64,000 nt of DNA from Raffaelea ambrosiae (Eukaryota > Ascomycota > Sordariomycetes > Ophiostomatales > Ophiostomataceae). Of the stretch, positions 29,269 to 40,850 are shown piece after piece. Position 1 is the stretch's first letter, and every line of letters begins with the position of its first letter. The notes beneath the pieces were generated by a model. That model saw only the letters and a list, made by a program, of their open reading frames with translations, had not been told where the DNA came from and made no database searches. A program made the position numbers and the translations under genes. The stretch lies in the NCBI GenBank assembly GCA_002778195.1, contig PCDI01000005.1, positions 3,297,102 through 3,361,101 of the forward strand, written 5' to 3'.

Positions 29269-31447
29269 TCAGAAACGAACAAATAGGTTATTGAGCCACC
29301 TGTCAGCACCGTATATATCGTTGGGCTGGCCCATAATCAACTCGTAGTCCCACGGATCTGGCTCTTTGGTGCCCTGCTCACCCTCCTGCCCAGCTTTCTG
29401 TTCTGGAAACAACTTGCTGGCAGCTGCAGAGCGGAACTTTCGCATCATCCTGGAAATCTGGGCAATCGTACTGTCACTAGCCCTCTGGCTGATATCCGTC
29501 GCCGCCACCTCCATCTTGTCTGCAAAAATGTCTACCATGTTCAGCAGGTTGACCGTTCTCCGTACAGCTTCGGAGTCCCAGTTTGGATCCTCGAAAACGG
29601 ATAGCCGGTACAGGGTCACAATACTGCGGGAAAGCTGCGCCCACAGGGGGAAGGTGAATCCAATGTATGTTATGGAGGGCGACGAAGCAACGGCGTCCAG
29701 AAAGAACTTGACAGCATTGACTGAGCGCCAGTAACAGTCGACGCGGTCAGTGCTGACAGAGGTAGGCATCACAGAGCTGGTTTCGCTATCATTCGGGTTG
29801 ATAGGAGCAGTCAATTTCGCCGAATACACAGCTTCGTTTATGCTGAGATCGACGTAGTATGTATGCGCCAAAAGAAAAGCTAAGGACGAGAAGATCAGAA
29901 ACAAATTACAGAACGAAACATCTGCCTTCATGGGACTGGAAAGGAAACAGTTCAACATACCATCCGGTTCGGCTGGAAGGGAAGCTCTTAAGTCCTGCAC
30001 CTGTGCCTGGAGCACTTTTGCGACATGCACTGACAGGCGGGGAATCGGGGCTGTAGAACCCGGAGAGTCCCACTGCGATTCGTCCCGAATCTGCATGGCT
30101 TTCAACATGATTAACTGCAGACGGACTTGAAATGCCAGTGTCTGGTCGCTTTGGCAGTCCTTGTTCCCACTGATAGCTTTCAGACATTCCTCCATGTGGG
30201 GAGTCCAGCGCATGCTGTCAATTTGAGCGAAATATACGGAGACACTGCGAAATGGTACGAAGCAGTTAGCCAAAGGAAGGGGGGGTACTGGCAACGAAAG
30301 TATCTTACAATGATGTCACTAGAAAGCAACCCAGGATGGCCCGTCGTTGTTCCCAAACATGTTGGATGTCGTTTTCGACCTCCTCCAAGTGGCATTTATG
30401 GAAGTCGGATAGATATGACACGATCATATGCTCGTCGGGTGGCAGCGGCTTGTTCAACCAGAGATCGCTCATGATAGACAGGGCCAGCATCGCCAGGCGA
30501 GACAGGGTGCCGGATCTGGTAATCATCGAGTCATTGCTCCAGGTGACGTAAACGAGTATCCCCAACAACAGATCAATGGTAGAGCGGTTGTCCACGAGAA
30601 CATCCTGTGCCAGGAGACTTTTAATGCACTTCCCGTGCAGTAGCCTCTGGTGTGTCGATGGCTGGGTGACGGCAATAATGCAGCGCAACAAAAATGGACG
30701 ATGCTGGCGGAGGGCCGTTGCCGTAATATGTTGATGGAAGTAGATAAAAGGGCATAGAGGAAGCAGCCTAAGGCGAAACAGTTTCAGCGAGGCCTCGGCC
30801 TCCTCATCAGACACTTCGCCAAGGGGTGCGACTGAGTCAGAGTTGGAGGAGCTATCTAAAGAGCCTGCTGCAGTGATGGTATCTGAAGTCAGGCCAGCTG
30901 CCCCCGCGAATGGCGAGTTTTCCAGATAAGGCACCCGTGGCTGTTGCTGGAGTTGTTGCAAGGGTGGTATTGGGTGGTTCTGCTCTTCTTGGTGTGTTGC
31001 CGCTTCTTGTTCAGTGAGATCAATACCCTCCTCGGCTGTGTCGTTTTCGTTGGCAGCCTCGCTCTCTGCACCAGACGTGGAGGACGCCTTTGCCACGGAG
31101 TTCAGCAGGGTGACCAGGGTGTCTAGTTTGCCCTCCAGCTGAGCAACACGCTCAGCTGAGTTTTGATTTTTATGGACTGTCCGTTTGCGGATGGGGTCTG
31201 AGGGATGGCATGTCTTTCTCAGACGGTGGCATCTGGTAGACAGGCAAGCGGAACCATGCATGAGCTAGACGGCATTCCTCCCGGGCCGGATTGGCCAAGT
31301 CGAATGGTACAAAACTCACCTCTCGCGGCCGTCGCCTTCTGGTCGGGCCACACACCTGGACTTGGCTTTGAAGCAATGCATGCAAGCCTTGCCGTAAGGT
31401 GCGGAGTGGCTTGGGCCATGTGAACGGGGAGCACGCGTGTTAGACAT
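29269..31447 (-). CDS. Zn(II)2Cys6-type regulator with a lost zinc cysteine
   Basis: Exons 31320-31447, 30309-31232, 29961-30244 and 29269-29879 join in frame to 648 residues. The DNA-binding part is at residues 20-51: C22, C25 and C32 form the first half (ACMHCFKAKSRC). The second half is RERCHRLRKTC, with C44 and C51. The expected fourth cysteine, three residues before C44, is Arg41. A basic linker and coiled coil (VAQLEGKLDTLVTLL) follow, then Gln-rich and acidic stretches and the fungal-specific middle-homology region (LCPFIYFHQ onward). By family it is a nuclear transcription factor. Whether it still binds zinc and DNA normally is doubtful. Introns are 64-87 bp. Confidence 0.85.
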
Positions 31448-32087
31448 TGCTGAGCAGTATGCGGGCTGGTGGATGCTCGGTCAATTGAGCACGGCAGCCA
31501 CAGCAAAGTGTTCAGCAGGCAACCGGAGTTCGCTGAATGAAAGAAATTTCATCGACGAAGGCCGGTAAGTGATTAATTCCCAGCAGCAAACTCTTTTTGA
31601 AGGAGCATTGCCTGCGCGGACATCTTGGCTGATCGGAGTTTGCATCTCCGAATTCCGCTCCAGTTCGGTGTTGCTGCGACCCACCACGGCTATGGCGGAT
31701 CCCTCTCAAGACCGCAGCGCGAGGCCGCGAAAACAACATTCGGCACTGTCAGGCGGGCCCGGTTTCAACTCGATGATTAATCCAATGAATCATTATCCGA
31801 TTGATCGCCAAGGAGACTACACATAAGACGGAAAGCTGGCAGCGAAAGCTTGTGCAGACAAGCTTCCGTGTCGGATATCCCTCCAAAAAATAGAACACTA
31901 ACCAACGGCATAGACCAAAAAATATAAGGAGCAGAAAAAAAAGGAAAGCAAAAAGAAGAAAAGACCAGCAGGCTTTATCGCCTCGGATTGCCACCGTGTT
32001 CAATCCAACGCCTCAATTCATGTTTCTCCCAATTAGAACATATAACACCAGACTACGTCATCGTGCGAGCACTCGTAGGATGGCCAA
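31448..32087. other. Intergenic region, 640 bp
   Basis: This lies between the Zn-cluster gene start and the bZIP stop. It is AT-rich around 31890-31970 (A-runs), and no gene is supported. It must hold the Zn-cluster gene promoter. Confidence 0.5.
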
Positions 32088-33976
32088 TCAGTAGGCCATG
32101 GCAAAGCCACCCTTGTTGGCTGGCGACATAAAATCGGGCTTGGTCGAGAACACGCTTTCGAGGGCGTCCCGAACCTCAAACTCCTCCATGACAGCGCCGA
32201 ACCTGGCAATGTTAGAGACACAAGCTGCCGAAAGGCAATGATTTCACGATGCAGTGCAAGACATACCCATAGCAGCGCACCTTGCCGCCTAACTCCTCAG
32301 TCAGCTTCTGGAAATCCGACAGGGCCAGCTCACTGAGCCTGGGATGGGCCAGGACCATGCCCCAGGCCATCACAGGCGTGATTTCGCCGTCGAGGTTCAG
32401 CTTGGAACTCAGCGCCAACAGGGTGGCGAGGTCGCCCTTGGACAGCTCCCAGGTGCGCTGGCCCGACTCAATATCGTTGCCCTTGACGTTGGAATATCCG
32501 AATGGGATGTCCGGTGTCAGCTCCGGAAAGGGCTCCGGTGGGCAGGAGGCCATCAGGGCGTGTCCGCACGGCTCGCCGCCGGCCTCCATCCCTCGCTCCA
32601 GCAGCCATGGCATGTGATCCATGCAAGGCTTTTCAAGACTGTCATGGTAACGATTCGACGGTTAGCAATCAGCGCGGTCTCTCTTCAGCCCCCACCCCCT
32701 CTCGTCCCCCGCGTATGTGTTGCGTGGCACAAATCAGCGACGATGGTCATACCGACAAGCACACACACCCTTTCGGCGCGGAGTCCTGCAGGGTGCGTGG
32801 CTGGAGGCATGCAGTATGGGAAGATGTAAACAGGACTTTCTGCGAGTGTGGGTGAAGAATCGTCCGTAAATTGTCGAACTGTCGGCTGATGTAATGCGTT
32901 TGGCGCGTATATGTGAGGTGTGTGAAGGCGATAATGTCTGCATGGTGTGTGCAAGAAAAGATGCCGGAGATTTGTGGAGATTTGGTACACGGAATGACTT
33001 GAAAGACGATCTTGAATGGTGGCACAAAAAAAAAAAAAAGAGCAAGGCAACTGAGCCACAGAGAAGTTTCCTCTCTCTTTTTTTTCGCTCTCTGGCTGGG
33101 CAAGAAGGAAGAGCAAAAGGCAAAGCAGCCGAGGCCGCGAAAGGGGGGGTTGTCCTACGTTAAGACGAAGTCTATGCCGGCCTGCTCGTAGTCAATGCCG
33201 GAGTTCTTCCGCGGGCCATCAGCGCCTTGTCCCTGTCCCTGTAGTTGCGATTGCGGCTGCCCGTGGTGGCTGTGTCCGGCGTGCGGCGACGTGATGCTAT
33301 GCTGCTGCTGGCCGGCCGCGGACAGTGGCGGCGGTGTGAAGGCGCTTGTGTGCGAGCTCGGAGCGGCCGCGTAACTGCCAGAGGCGCTGCCAGTGTAGCC
33401 GATGCTGGGGTTGCTGGCGGTATCGTCGAGTGTGCTGCCCCCGGCGCCTGGCGCAGCCGGGACGGTGCCGCCGCTCTGGGCGAGCATCTGCTTCAGAGTC
33501 CGGTTCTCATCCGCCAGGCGTTCTTTGTCCTGGGAGATATTGCTATATATTTCCTTTAGTCGCAAAACCTCGTCCTCGAGAGCCTTGATGTACAGTTCTT
33601 TGCGCTCTCGGTGTGTCCGCTGGGCCTGTCGGTTCAGTTCCTGGCGGCGTGTCAGGGCAGGCCGGCTGTCAGGCTTCGGGCCTCTCCGCTTCGGCGGGTT
33701 TCCATCTGCACAACAAGTTACACGTCAGCCCGGAGACAGTCGCAGATACACGACCAGCAGCGTGGCCTGGGGCGCGGGTGCCCTACCTCGTGTTACGCGT
33801 TTGTCGGTCAGGCCCTTGAGAAAGTTCAGGTTCAAAGACGACATGGCGCCTTTGTCGGAGCCGCCGACAGCGCCGTAGCCGGGCTGGCTGGGCGAGATTG
33901 ATGACGATGCCATACTGCGCGGTCCGCTGAAGTTGGGCGGAGAAGGGTATGAAGCTAGAGCGCCCAGGTCAGCCAT
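32088..33976 (-). CDS. bZIP transcription factor, Yap-like basic region
   Basis: Four exons, 33787-33976, 33159-33705, 32267-32638 and 32088-32202, give 407 residues in frame. The basic region is ELNRQAQRTHRERKELYIK (NxxAQxxxR, close to AP-1/Yap factors). A leucine-zipper heptad series follows (ALEDEVLRLKEIY to LKQML). After a Ser/Gly/Gln-rich middle part, the C-terminal domain starts LEKPCMDHMPWLLERG and has PCGHALMASCPP, a Cys-containing module known from a group of filamentous-fungal bZIP proteins. The cysteines could be redox-responsive as in Yap1, but that is inference. The third intron boundary is a 520-bp intron (32639-33158), unusually long here. Both its splice sites fit the frame and the conserved PCGHALMASCPP module. 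Confidence 0.85.
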
Positions 33977-36559
33977 CCTGTCACCTCGAGGGATCAACAC
34001 TGCAGTCGACAACGACAGCCGATGAAATGAACGACGAATTTCTCCGATGCAGATGGAGGAGAACACGGGGTACAAAGGCGGGAAGCCTGGGGTTTTCAGG
34101 TCAAGCACGGGCGAGTATTTGAAGGGACGTGAGGGCAGGGTCTGTGCCGGCGGGAAGAGCGCAGGGGGGTGGGCAGGCTCGGGGCTGCATAAAGTGGTCT
34201 CCACGCAGGAACGTTGGGATCAGGATAGAGGGCACAGGGCCACACACGCGCACGCACAAAGGGCAGAAACACCGCAAGAAATCAAAGACGCCCAACACGC
34301 ATACCTTGGTGCCGGACTGCCAGTTGGGGCAATCTCTGGCGGATGATGTGCAAGACTGGCAGCTCCACGCAATTGTCGAGTCAAAGAGGCTGGGAAACAA
34401 AGCGGCGTGGGTGTGCGATGTGTGACTATGCTATTCTGAGATGCGAGTGTCAGGATTTATGACGCGTCTGGGCAGACAGGCAATTGACAGCCCCTGGGAT
34501 CCCGAAGAAGAAAGAGCAGCCCTGGCAGGATCGGGGCTTCCCCTGGCCAACGAGAGGGTGGCTTACCCGTGCTTGGTTGCCCGTGCCTGGGTAACCCGAG
34601 CTTGGTTGGTTGCGCAAGACAAGATCTTTGGTCGACCAGAGCAGGCCAGTGGCCAGACCAGGCAAGCACGCGGAGGGACGAAGCTGAAACACGGCGATCA
34701 CAGAAGACTGTTACAGCTGATGCTGGCCGGCGAAGGTGACGGCCACAAATTTCCCGTCCAAGCCACGAACCAACAAGCGGCAGTTGAGCAGTGCAGACGA
34801 CGCGTGCCGCTGGTGAGAGAGGCCTCGAGTCACGGGTGCGTGTGTTTGAGAACTGTTTGACCAATGCGCTCGACAGGCTTTGGCCACAGAGAGGTGTGTT
34901 CTGTGTTCTTCGTGCGGTCTTTCGATATGTGGCTATCGGCGCGAAGCGTATTCCAGAGGCCTTGGTGTGTCGTCGTACCCCGGCAGCGCAAGCGAGTTGT
35001 TGGGATACGGCCAATCGCACAGACAGAGGCAGTGGCGTCGCCAGACAATGGCAGCGAGGCGGTTGCTCGAGAGACCCGGGGTCGATCGATATCAGGCAGA
35101 GTCCAAATCCAATCGGCTGAGACGAGGAGGTCCGAGAAAAGGGACTTGCGGCTGGAACGGCTGAAAAGAAGGAGGGTAGCGGCGAGCGCAAATACAGAGA
35201 CAGTTGACGAGCAAGAAGCCAGAAAAGCAGGCCAAAAAAGAGAGAGAGAGAGAGAGAATCAGAACACAACAACAAGAAACATAGTGCGGTGTGAGGGCAG
35301 GGCGCGGTGGTGCAGACGAGAAATGAAGATTCGAGATTCGGGGATCCCTGGCTGAGTCTCAGGGGGGCCCTGCTTGCGGAGAAGAAGCCCCACGCTAAAG
35401 ATCCGAGTCAGCATAAAGACACGTGACCGGCCCCCTATTCCGCCGTAGGTCGGAAAACTGACACCTGGAACAGAGAATCAACAGGCCGAAAACCAATAAA
35501 CCAATGCGCTAATAGCCCAGCCGCCAGCCGTTGGACCCGCTGCAAGTGGGCAGTGCTTTTCCCACTGCCCAGGGTTTGGCTCGAACGGTGCTAGCCAGGA
35601 GAGACAATCCAGGGAGGTGTCAACGAGCAGAGTCCCGCTGACCGTTCTCGCGTCTCGCCTTTCCTGGCTTGGCTGTGACGATGGAATGCTGCACTGGGTG
35701 TGATTTGCAGGCGGCTTTCTGTGGCGACTTGCCATCGAGCAGCCACACAAAAGACTAAATCTTTGCTACAGAAGCAACTGCGACAACGCTTTCACGATGG
35801 GGGGGAATGCTACTCGCGCATCGAGATATACAGTTAGTGCGTACGAGGAGCACTGACTCTGCCGGGGTTCGATGTATCGTAACTACATACTATGTAGTAG
35901 CTAGTCTCTCCGACTCCCCATCCCGCCTTTCTCACCTCTAAAATGTGGCTCCTTTCCCCATGTGTCTCACAGCCCACAACTGTCTTACTGCGGTTGCATC
36001 CGAGCTTGTCCACTCGTCTGGCATGTTGACGTGCTTGATTCCACAGCGAGCAAGCGCGATCGACCCTATCTAGGGAATCCAGATCGCCGCGGTGGCTGGT
36101 GGCCATGGACCTGTTCTCTCCAGCTGCGACGGAGGAGGCCATTGCTCGGCCGAGCTGCCGTGCCCTTCGGTGATGCTGGTTTGCTTTGTATCAACACGTC
36201 GTCTCCACACAAAATATCCTCCCTCACCCTGGCCCGCATGAAGCGGGATCGTCATAGCGGAGGACTGGCTAAGCGTTGTACTGTGGTTGGGCCATGCCGC
36301 GGTGGCCACAGCGCAAAGGACTCGGATCTTAATACTCCACAGCCCGGAGAGTGCGAGCAATAGCGCGACGGTTTTTTCTCACTCGTCGTTGTCTGAATCA
36401 GCAACCGAACGTTGAGATCTTGCTGCATCACCCTTCACAGCCTCGGACACAGCCCCTTCTAGCGGCCGACGTCCAGACAGCAATCCTGTCATCAACGGAT
36501 ACTTTTGATGTTGCCGTGCCCGCCCCGAGAAGTCCGGCCCCCCCCCTCTGCTCCCCACG
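33977..36559. other. Long divergent intergenic region
   Basis: This is 2.6 kb between the bZIP start (-) and the acyltransferase start (+). I find no supported gene. It includes a GA repeat at about 35240-35257 and short AT-poor open frames that look like chance. Its length and divergent placement make it a rich candidate for promoters and long 5' leaders, as is common for bZIP genes. Confidence 0.5.
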
Positions 36560-37553
36560 ATGGCGAGTCCCATCAACCATGTTCGCGGAGCAGTCATTGT
36601 GTTTCCCTGGCTTGTCTGGCTGTGCATTGTCGACGTATGCGTCTCGGCTCTGCTGCTTGTTTTGCCGTTCTTTCCCGACACTGTCTATAGGCTGTCGTCC
36701 TCGGTGGCCGCCTCTGCGTGGTTTTGGATCCAGGTCATTTTCACCCGCAACAATGGCGCCGCCATCACCATCTCGGGCGATATCCCCCCCGAAGGCGAGT
36801 CTGCTATCGTGGTCTGCAATCATGTTGGCTGGTCCGACTTTTACATGATCCAGGCGCTTGCCATCCGGGCCGGCATGCTCGGCTACTGCCGGTACTTTGC
36901 CAAGATCCAGCTCCGTTGGGTTCCGTTCCTCGGATGGGGCCTCTGGGCACTCGGCATGCCCATGGTGAGCCGTCAGTGGGACAAAGATGAGAAGGAGCTG
37001 AACCGTGTCTTCTCTGGTATTGTCGACCGGAAATGGCCAACTTGTACGCTTTTTTTTTTTTTTTGTGTGCCATTGTGACGACGAATGTTTCGTGGCAAAC
37101 CCATCTTTCTAACAAAGCACACAAAACCCAGGGCTCATCTCGTTTTCTGAAGCAACTCGCTACACGCACGAGAAGTACGCCGAGTCTGTGGCTTGGTGCT
37201 CCAAGAACAAGCGTCCACAGCCCATGCATCTGCTCTATCCACGGACAAAGGGGTTTGTCACCACTGTCCAGCACCTGCGGAAGGCTCCCCATGTCAAGGC
37301 CGTGTACGACCTCACCATCGCATACCAGCGTAGGTTCAAATTCCACGCAGCGCCAACGATGTGGGAGACGCTCAGCGTGCCGGATCTCAGCAGCATGAAA
37401 TCTGGCCAAGGCTACAAGTTCCATGTCCATGTGCGACGCTTCCCCCTGGCGGAATTGCCACAAACGGACGAAGAACTGGCCAAGTGGCTAGAAAAGCGCT
37501 GGATAGAGAAGGGGAAATGGCTTGATGCGAAGAAGAGAGAATGGTCACGCTGA
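36560..37553 (+). CDS. 1-acylglycerol-3-phosphate acyltransferase family protein
   Basis: Exons 36560-37043 and 37132-37553 give 301 residues. The N-terminus is a membrane span (about 11-38). The acyltransferase catalytic block is NHVGWSDFYM, with His88 and Asp93 of the HX4D motif, and the substrate-binding block reads FSEATR near 166-171, where many relatives have FPEGTR. A further KRPQPMHLLYPRTKGF matches the fungal LPLAT-like group. By family it transfers an acyl chain to a lysophospholipid at the endoplasmic reticulum or lipid droplet. The intron (GTACGC to CAG, 88 bp) interrupts the codon of a Trp. The C-terminus is charged (KRWIEKGKWLDAKKREWSR). The precise substrate is unknown. Confidence 0.9.
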
Positions 37554-38439
37554 TTCTGATACGGCGGAGACTGCGTGGCCAGCCTGAATAGCATCACAAC
37601 ACGTTTCAGGACCTCGAGGGCCCCATCTTTGCCTCGGGCCATTCCAAGAGGGCGACACGCGGTAGTTCAGCAGATACTGGGGTTTGACAGCCATTTTTCG
37701 TGTGGTAAGTTAACTTACAGAAAGACGGTGCTTTCGAGAGTGCATCGGTTCACCCCCAAGACACAACCGCGAGATGACAGACCAGACCTCGGCTGCCATG
37801 CATATGATATATGAAGGTCGAGATTAAAACCAGGGGCGCACAGCAGAACACAACAGACCACAACAGAACACATACAGCCAAAACTCTCGGACGGGCTCAT
37901 GCGACGAGGAAAGCACTAGGGGTTGTCAAGGTAGAAAACGAGTATATAAATTATACAAGAACACACACACACATGCAATAAACAAGACATACAAGGCATA
38001 ATGTAGGACAATCGAGAGGCACCAATTAAACATGACAGACCATCGCCCTATCCGTCAGCGCATCTTCAAGCAATGGCTGATGACGGCAAGTGCCAGCAGA
38101 AACCTCAGCTGACTGCAGCCGAATTAACTCAAGCCCCATTCAACTATTACCCAGCCATTGGCCGTAGGCGAGCCGTCTCCGACTTCTTGGCTTGTGACGA
38201 TTTCGAAATTTGCTGTAACGAATGATGCAAGGACCCGTTATGGAAGAATTATATTAGTTATGTTTGCAGGTTATTGTTATCTAATACCAGAAGCCTTGTC
38301 ACCAGCATAGTGCTAGCTTCAACTAAGGCTTTGCAGATCGCCGAACAAACTCAGTTGGAAACAATAATTTGGTGGCTGAGGGGCACCAACAACACCAACG
38401 GAGAAGCAACAGCAGCCAAGCTTCCTCTCCACAGCAACA

Positions 38440-38461
38440 GGTAACGCAGAACTGCGTTACC
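38440..38461. other. Perfect 10-bp inverted repeat
   Basis: GGTAACGCAG and CTGCGTTACC are separated by AA. It could form a hairpin or a dimeric protein site. Function is not known. Confidence 0.5.
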
Positions 38462-39943
38462 CAGCACACAAATGGGAACGGGGAAGAATTGGAGCAACGA
38501 GTGACATACATAGTAGTCGTCACCAGATCCTTCAACCCCACGCCATTGGCTCTCTCGACCCCCCCTCCCTTCCCCCCAGTTGCTGCTGGGCGACAGCATC
38601 AATGCGCCTCTGCATATAACTGCCAATCCCGGTGCCTCCTACGACAGGTTCAAGAACGAGTCCTCGACAAAAGTCTGTGCAAATTGAATAAATGGCTCGG
38701 CCGGCAGCGAGCGGCAGAGTCGGTCTGGTGGGAAGACAATATACGCGTCTGATGCTGATGAAACCCACAATGAGGGGGGCCAACTTGAGTTATGTGTTAT
38801 TCCCATCCGCCTGTGCTACAAGGTAGCATAGGCAAGGAAGACATTCTCACCCGGCGAGATCGAGATCCAAAACTGCTGGCGAATAAAAGCTCACGTTCCC
38901 TAACGGAAGGCACTTTCGTAGAGGAACATAGAAAAGCGTGGATTTCCAGAGAAGATGGCGAGGAGGTCTGTTGGCAGCGTACAGGGAGCATTCTCTGTTG
39001 GATGGCTGTTCATTCGTCACCGCCCCTGTCGTCCGTACACGGACCACACCCCATTCGTCCAACATCACCGCTCCATGCTAGTCCGACTGCAAATCGGCAG
39101 GTCTGAAAGGGGGTGGGGTGGTCATGGTTCTGTTGTGACCGTCTGTGGCCCGGCATGTCAGCCAACTTTTGCGTCTGCTGCCACGCCTTTCCCGAGAGAT
39201 CTGCCCTACCTCCTGCTCTCAACCAGAGAAGAGGTGCAGTGGGCGCCTGGGCGGTTCTGGCTCTACTGGTTCTGGCTCTTGGTTCTGTTGCGTAACTTTG
39301 GGCTTATGACTCGCGTGGGCTCGCGTGGTATCCCTGTCAGATACAATGGCACGGAGTCGAAGTTCAAGAGAGGAAAAATCCTGCCCGTGGCACGGGAACA
39401 CACGAGGAGACGCCACACTCTGCAGCCCAGACGCCAGTTGGACGTGTTTCGTCATTTGTCTGCCGTGCTCCTCTTCCTTCTGCAGAGGTGCTCCAATGGC
39501 TATCTTTTGCCTTTTTGGCCGACTTCTGTGCTCCTACCTGGCCAGCGTTAGATTGACTGGCCTTCCTCTTGGTCCGGCTTTCAATGGGTTATACCCGAAA
39601 CGTATATTTCTATTAACAATGTGACGGTGTCTCGGGGCCGTGGGGTAGGCTATTTTGACAGCCAGAGATGGGGCTGCGTTCTTTTCGTGAAAAGCACATG
39701 ATTTCAAAAAGGCAGAAGGGACAAAGACTTTTTGGCACTGCCAGGCGTAGATCTAGTCCCCGTTCTTCCCTTTCCAAATCTATGCTATTATTGAACACAC
39801 GTCCGCTAACACCATGAACTCGCCTGATCCACTCAAAAGGACTCTTTCCACTCTCAACATGCAAAAACACTTTACTCATCCCCTCTATCATGCGCCCCTA
39901 AACCGAGTCTTCTCATTGACCCTTGCCTCTATATTCAATTGCA

Positions 39944-39975
39944 GTGTACTGTACTGTACTGTACTGTAGTGTAGT
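39944..39975. repeat. Short tandem repeat TGTAC
   Basis: About five units of TGTAC or the variant TGTAG lie directly downstream of the RPE1 stop, so within the likely 3' untranslated region. Confidence 0.8.
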
Positions 39976-39996
39976 AGAAAAAAAAAACGAGAAAAT

Positions 39997-40850
39997 TTAC
40001 GCCTTGGTTATCCGGGCATTCACAGCAGCGCGCAGCTTTGCAATGACATCTGCGGGGTCTTTGGCGCCAAAGACGGCAGAGCCGGCCACAATGACGTTGG
40101 CACCAGCGTCGGCGGCAACGTCAATCGTAGAGGGGCCGAGGCCACCGTCGACCTCGATGTTGAAGTCGGGATAGCGCTCGCGCAGGGCCTTGACCTTGGG
40201 CATCTGGTCGGCCATGAACTTCTGGCCGCCAAAGCCGGGCTCGACGGTCATGACCAGCAGCATGTCGGGGCGCTCAGCAGGATCGGTGCTGTCGGCCAGC
40301 TCGTAGAGCACATCGACGGGTGTCTTGGGCTTGATAGCAACGCCGGCCTGGAGGCCAAGCGAGTGGATGTAGCGGACCAGCTCCTTGGGCGAGGTCTTTT
40401 CGTCGGTGGTAGCAAAGGGCGTGTCGGCGGCGGTGGAAAAGGCAGCCTCGTAGTGGAAGCAGTAGAGGTTGGCACCGGCATCCTTGAACTCCTTGACCCA
40501 GCGCTTGGGCTCGGCAATCATCATGTGGCAGTCAAAGGTTCCGCGGCCAAGCGGCGCATCGGCGGTAGGCGCGGCGACATGGGAGCGGATCTTGGCGACG
40601 ACAGGTGGACCAAATGTGATATTGGGCACAAAGTGGCCGTCCCTGCATCGAGGAAGAAGAGACACAACCGGAAGATCAGTCACCAGGCAACGGATAAAAA
40701 CGGGCTCACAAAGAAACTCGGCGGTCAAACGCACATGATGTCGACATGCAGCCAGTCGGCGCCCTGCTCCATCGTCTTGGAGCATGCATGGCCCAGCTCG
40801 GCAAAGTCGGCCGACAGGATGGACGGCGCAATGATGGCGTTGGGAGCCAT
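39997..40850 (-). CDS. RPE1: Ribulose-phosphate 3-epimerase
   Basis: Exons 40735-40850 and 39997-40642 give 253 residues. The enzyme interconverts ribulose 5-phosphate and xylulose 5-phosphate in the pentose phosphate pathway, in the cytosol. The fold shows APSILSADFAELG at the N-terminus, then HVDIMDGHFVPN (catalytic and metal residues His, Asp), CHMMIAEP, MTVEPGFGGQKF and VDGGLG at the phosphate site. The intron of 92 bp splits the Met codon (AT then G) of DIMDGH, with a GTGCGT donor. Residue 38-39 is where the split lies. The length is slightly above bacterial members (about 225), owing to a short fungal insert after RSHVAAPTADAPL. Confidence 0.95.

Larger units (their letters stand above)
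37554..39996. other. Intergenic region, 2.4 kb
   Basis: This is between the acyltransferase (+) and RPE1 (-), which are convergent, so a gene-free stretch of this length is unusual. No coding region is supported. It contains a 22-bp palindrome at 38440-38461 and a TGTAC repeat near 39944-39975. Confidence 0.5.

Noticed and set aside
35866..35885. GGTTCGAT-like motif that might be a tRNA B box
   Set aside because: No matching A box or acceptor stem could be found around it. No tRNA gene is claimed in the window.
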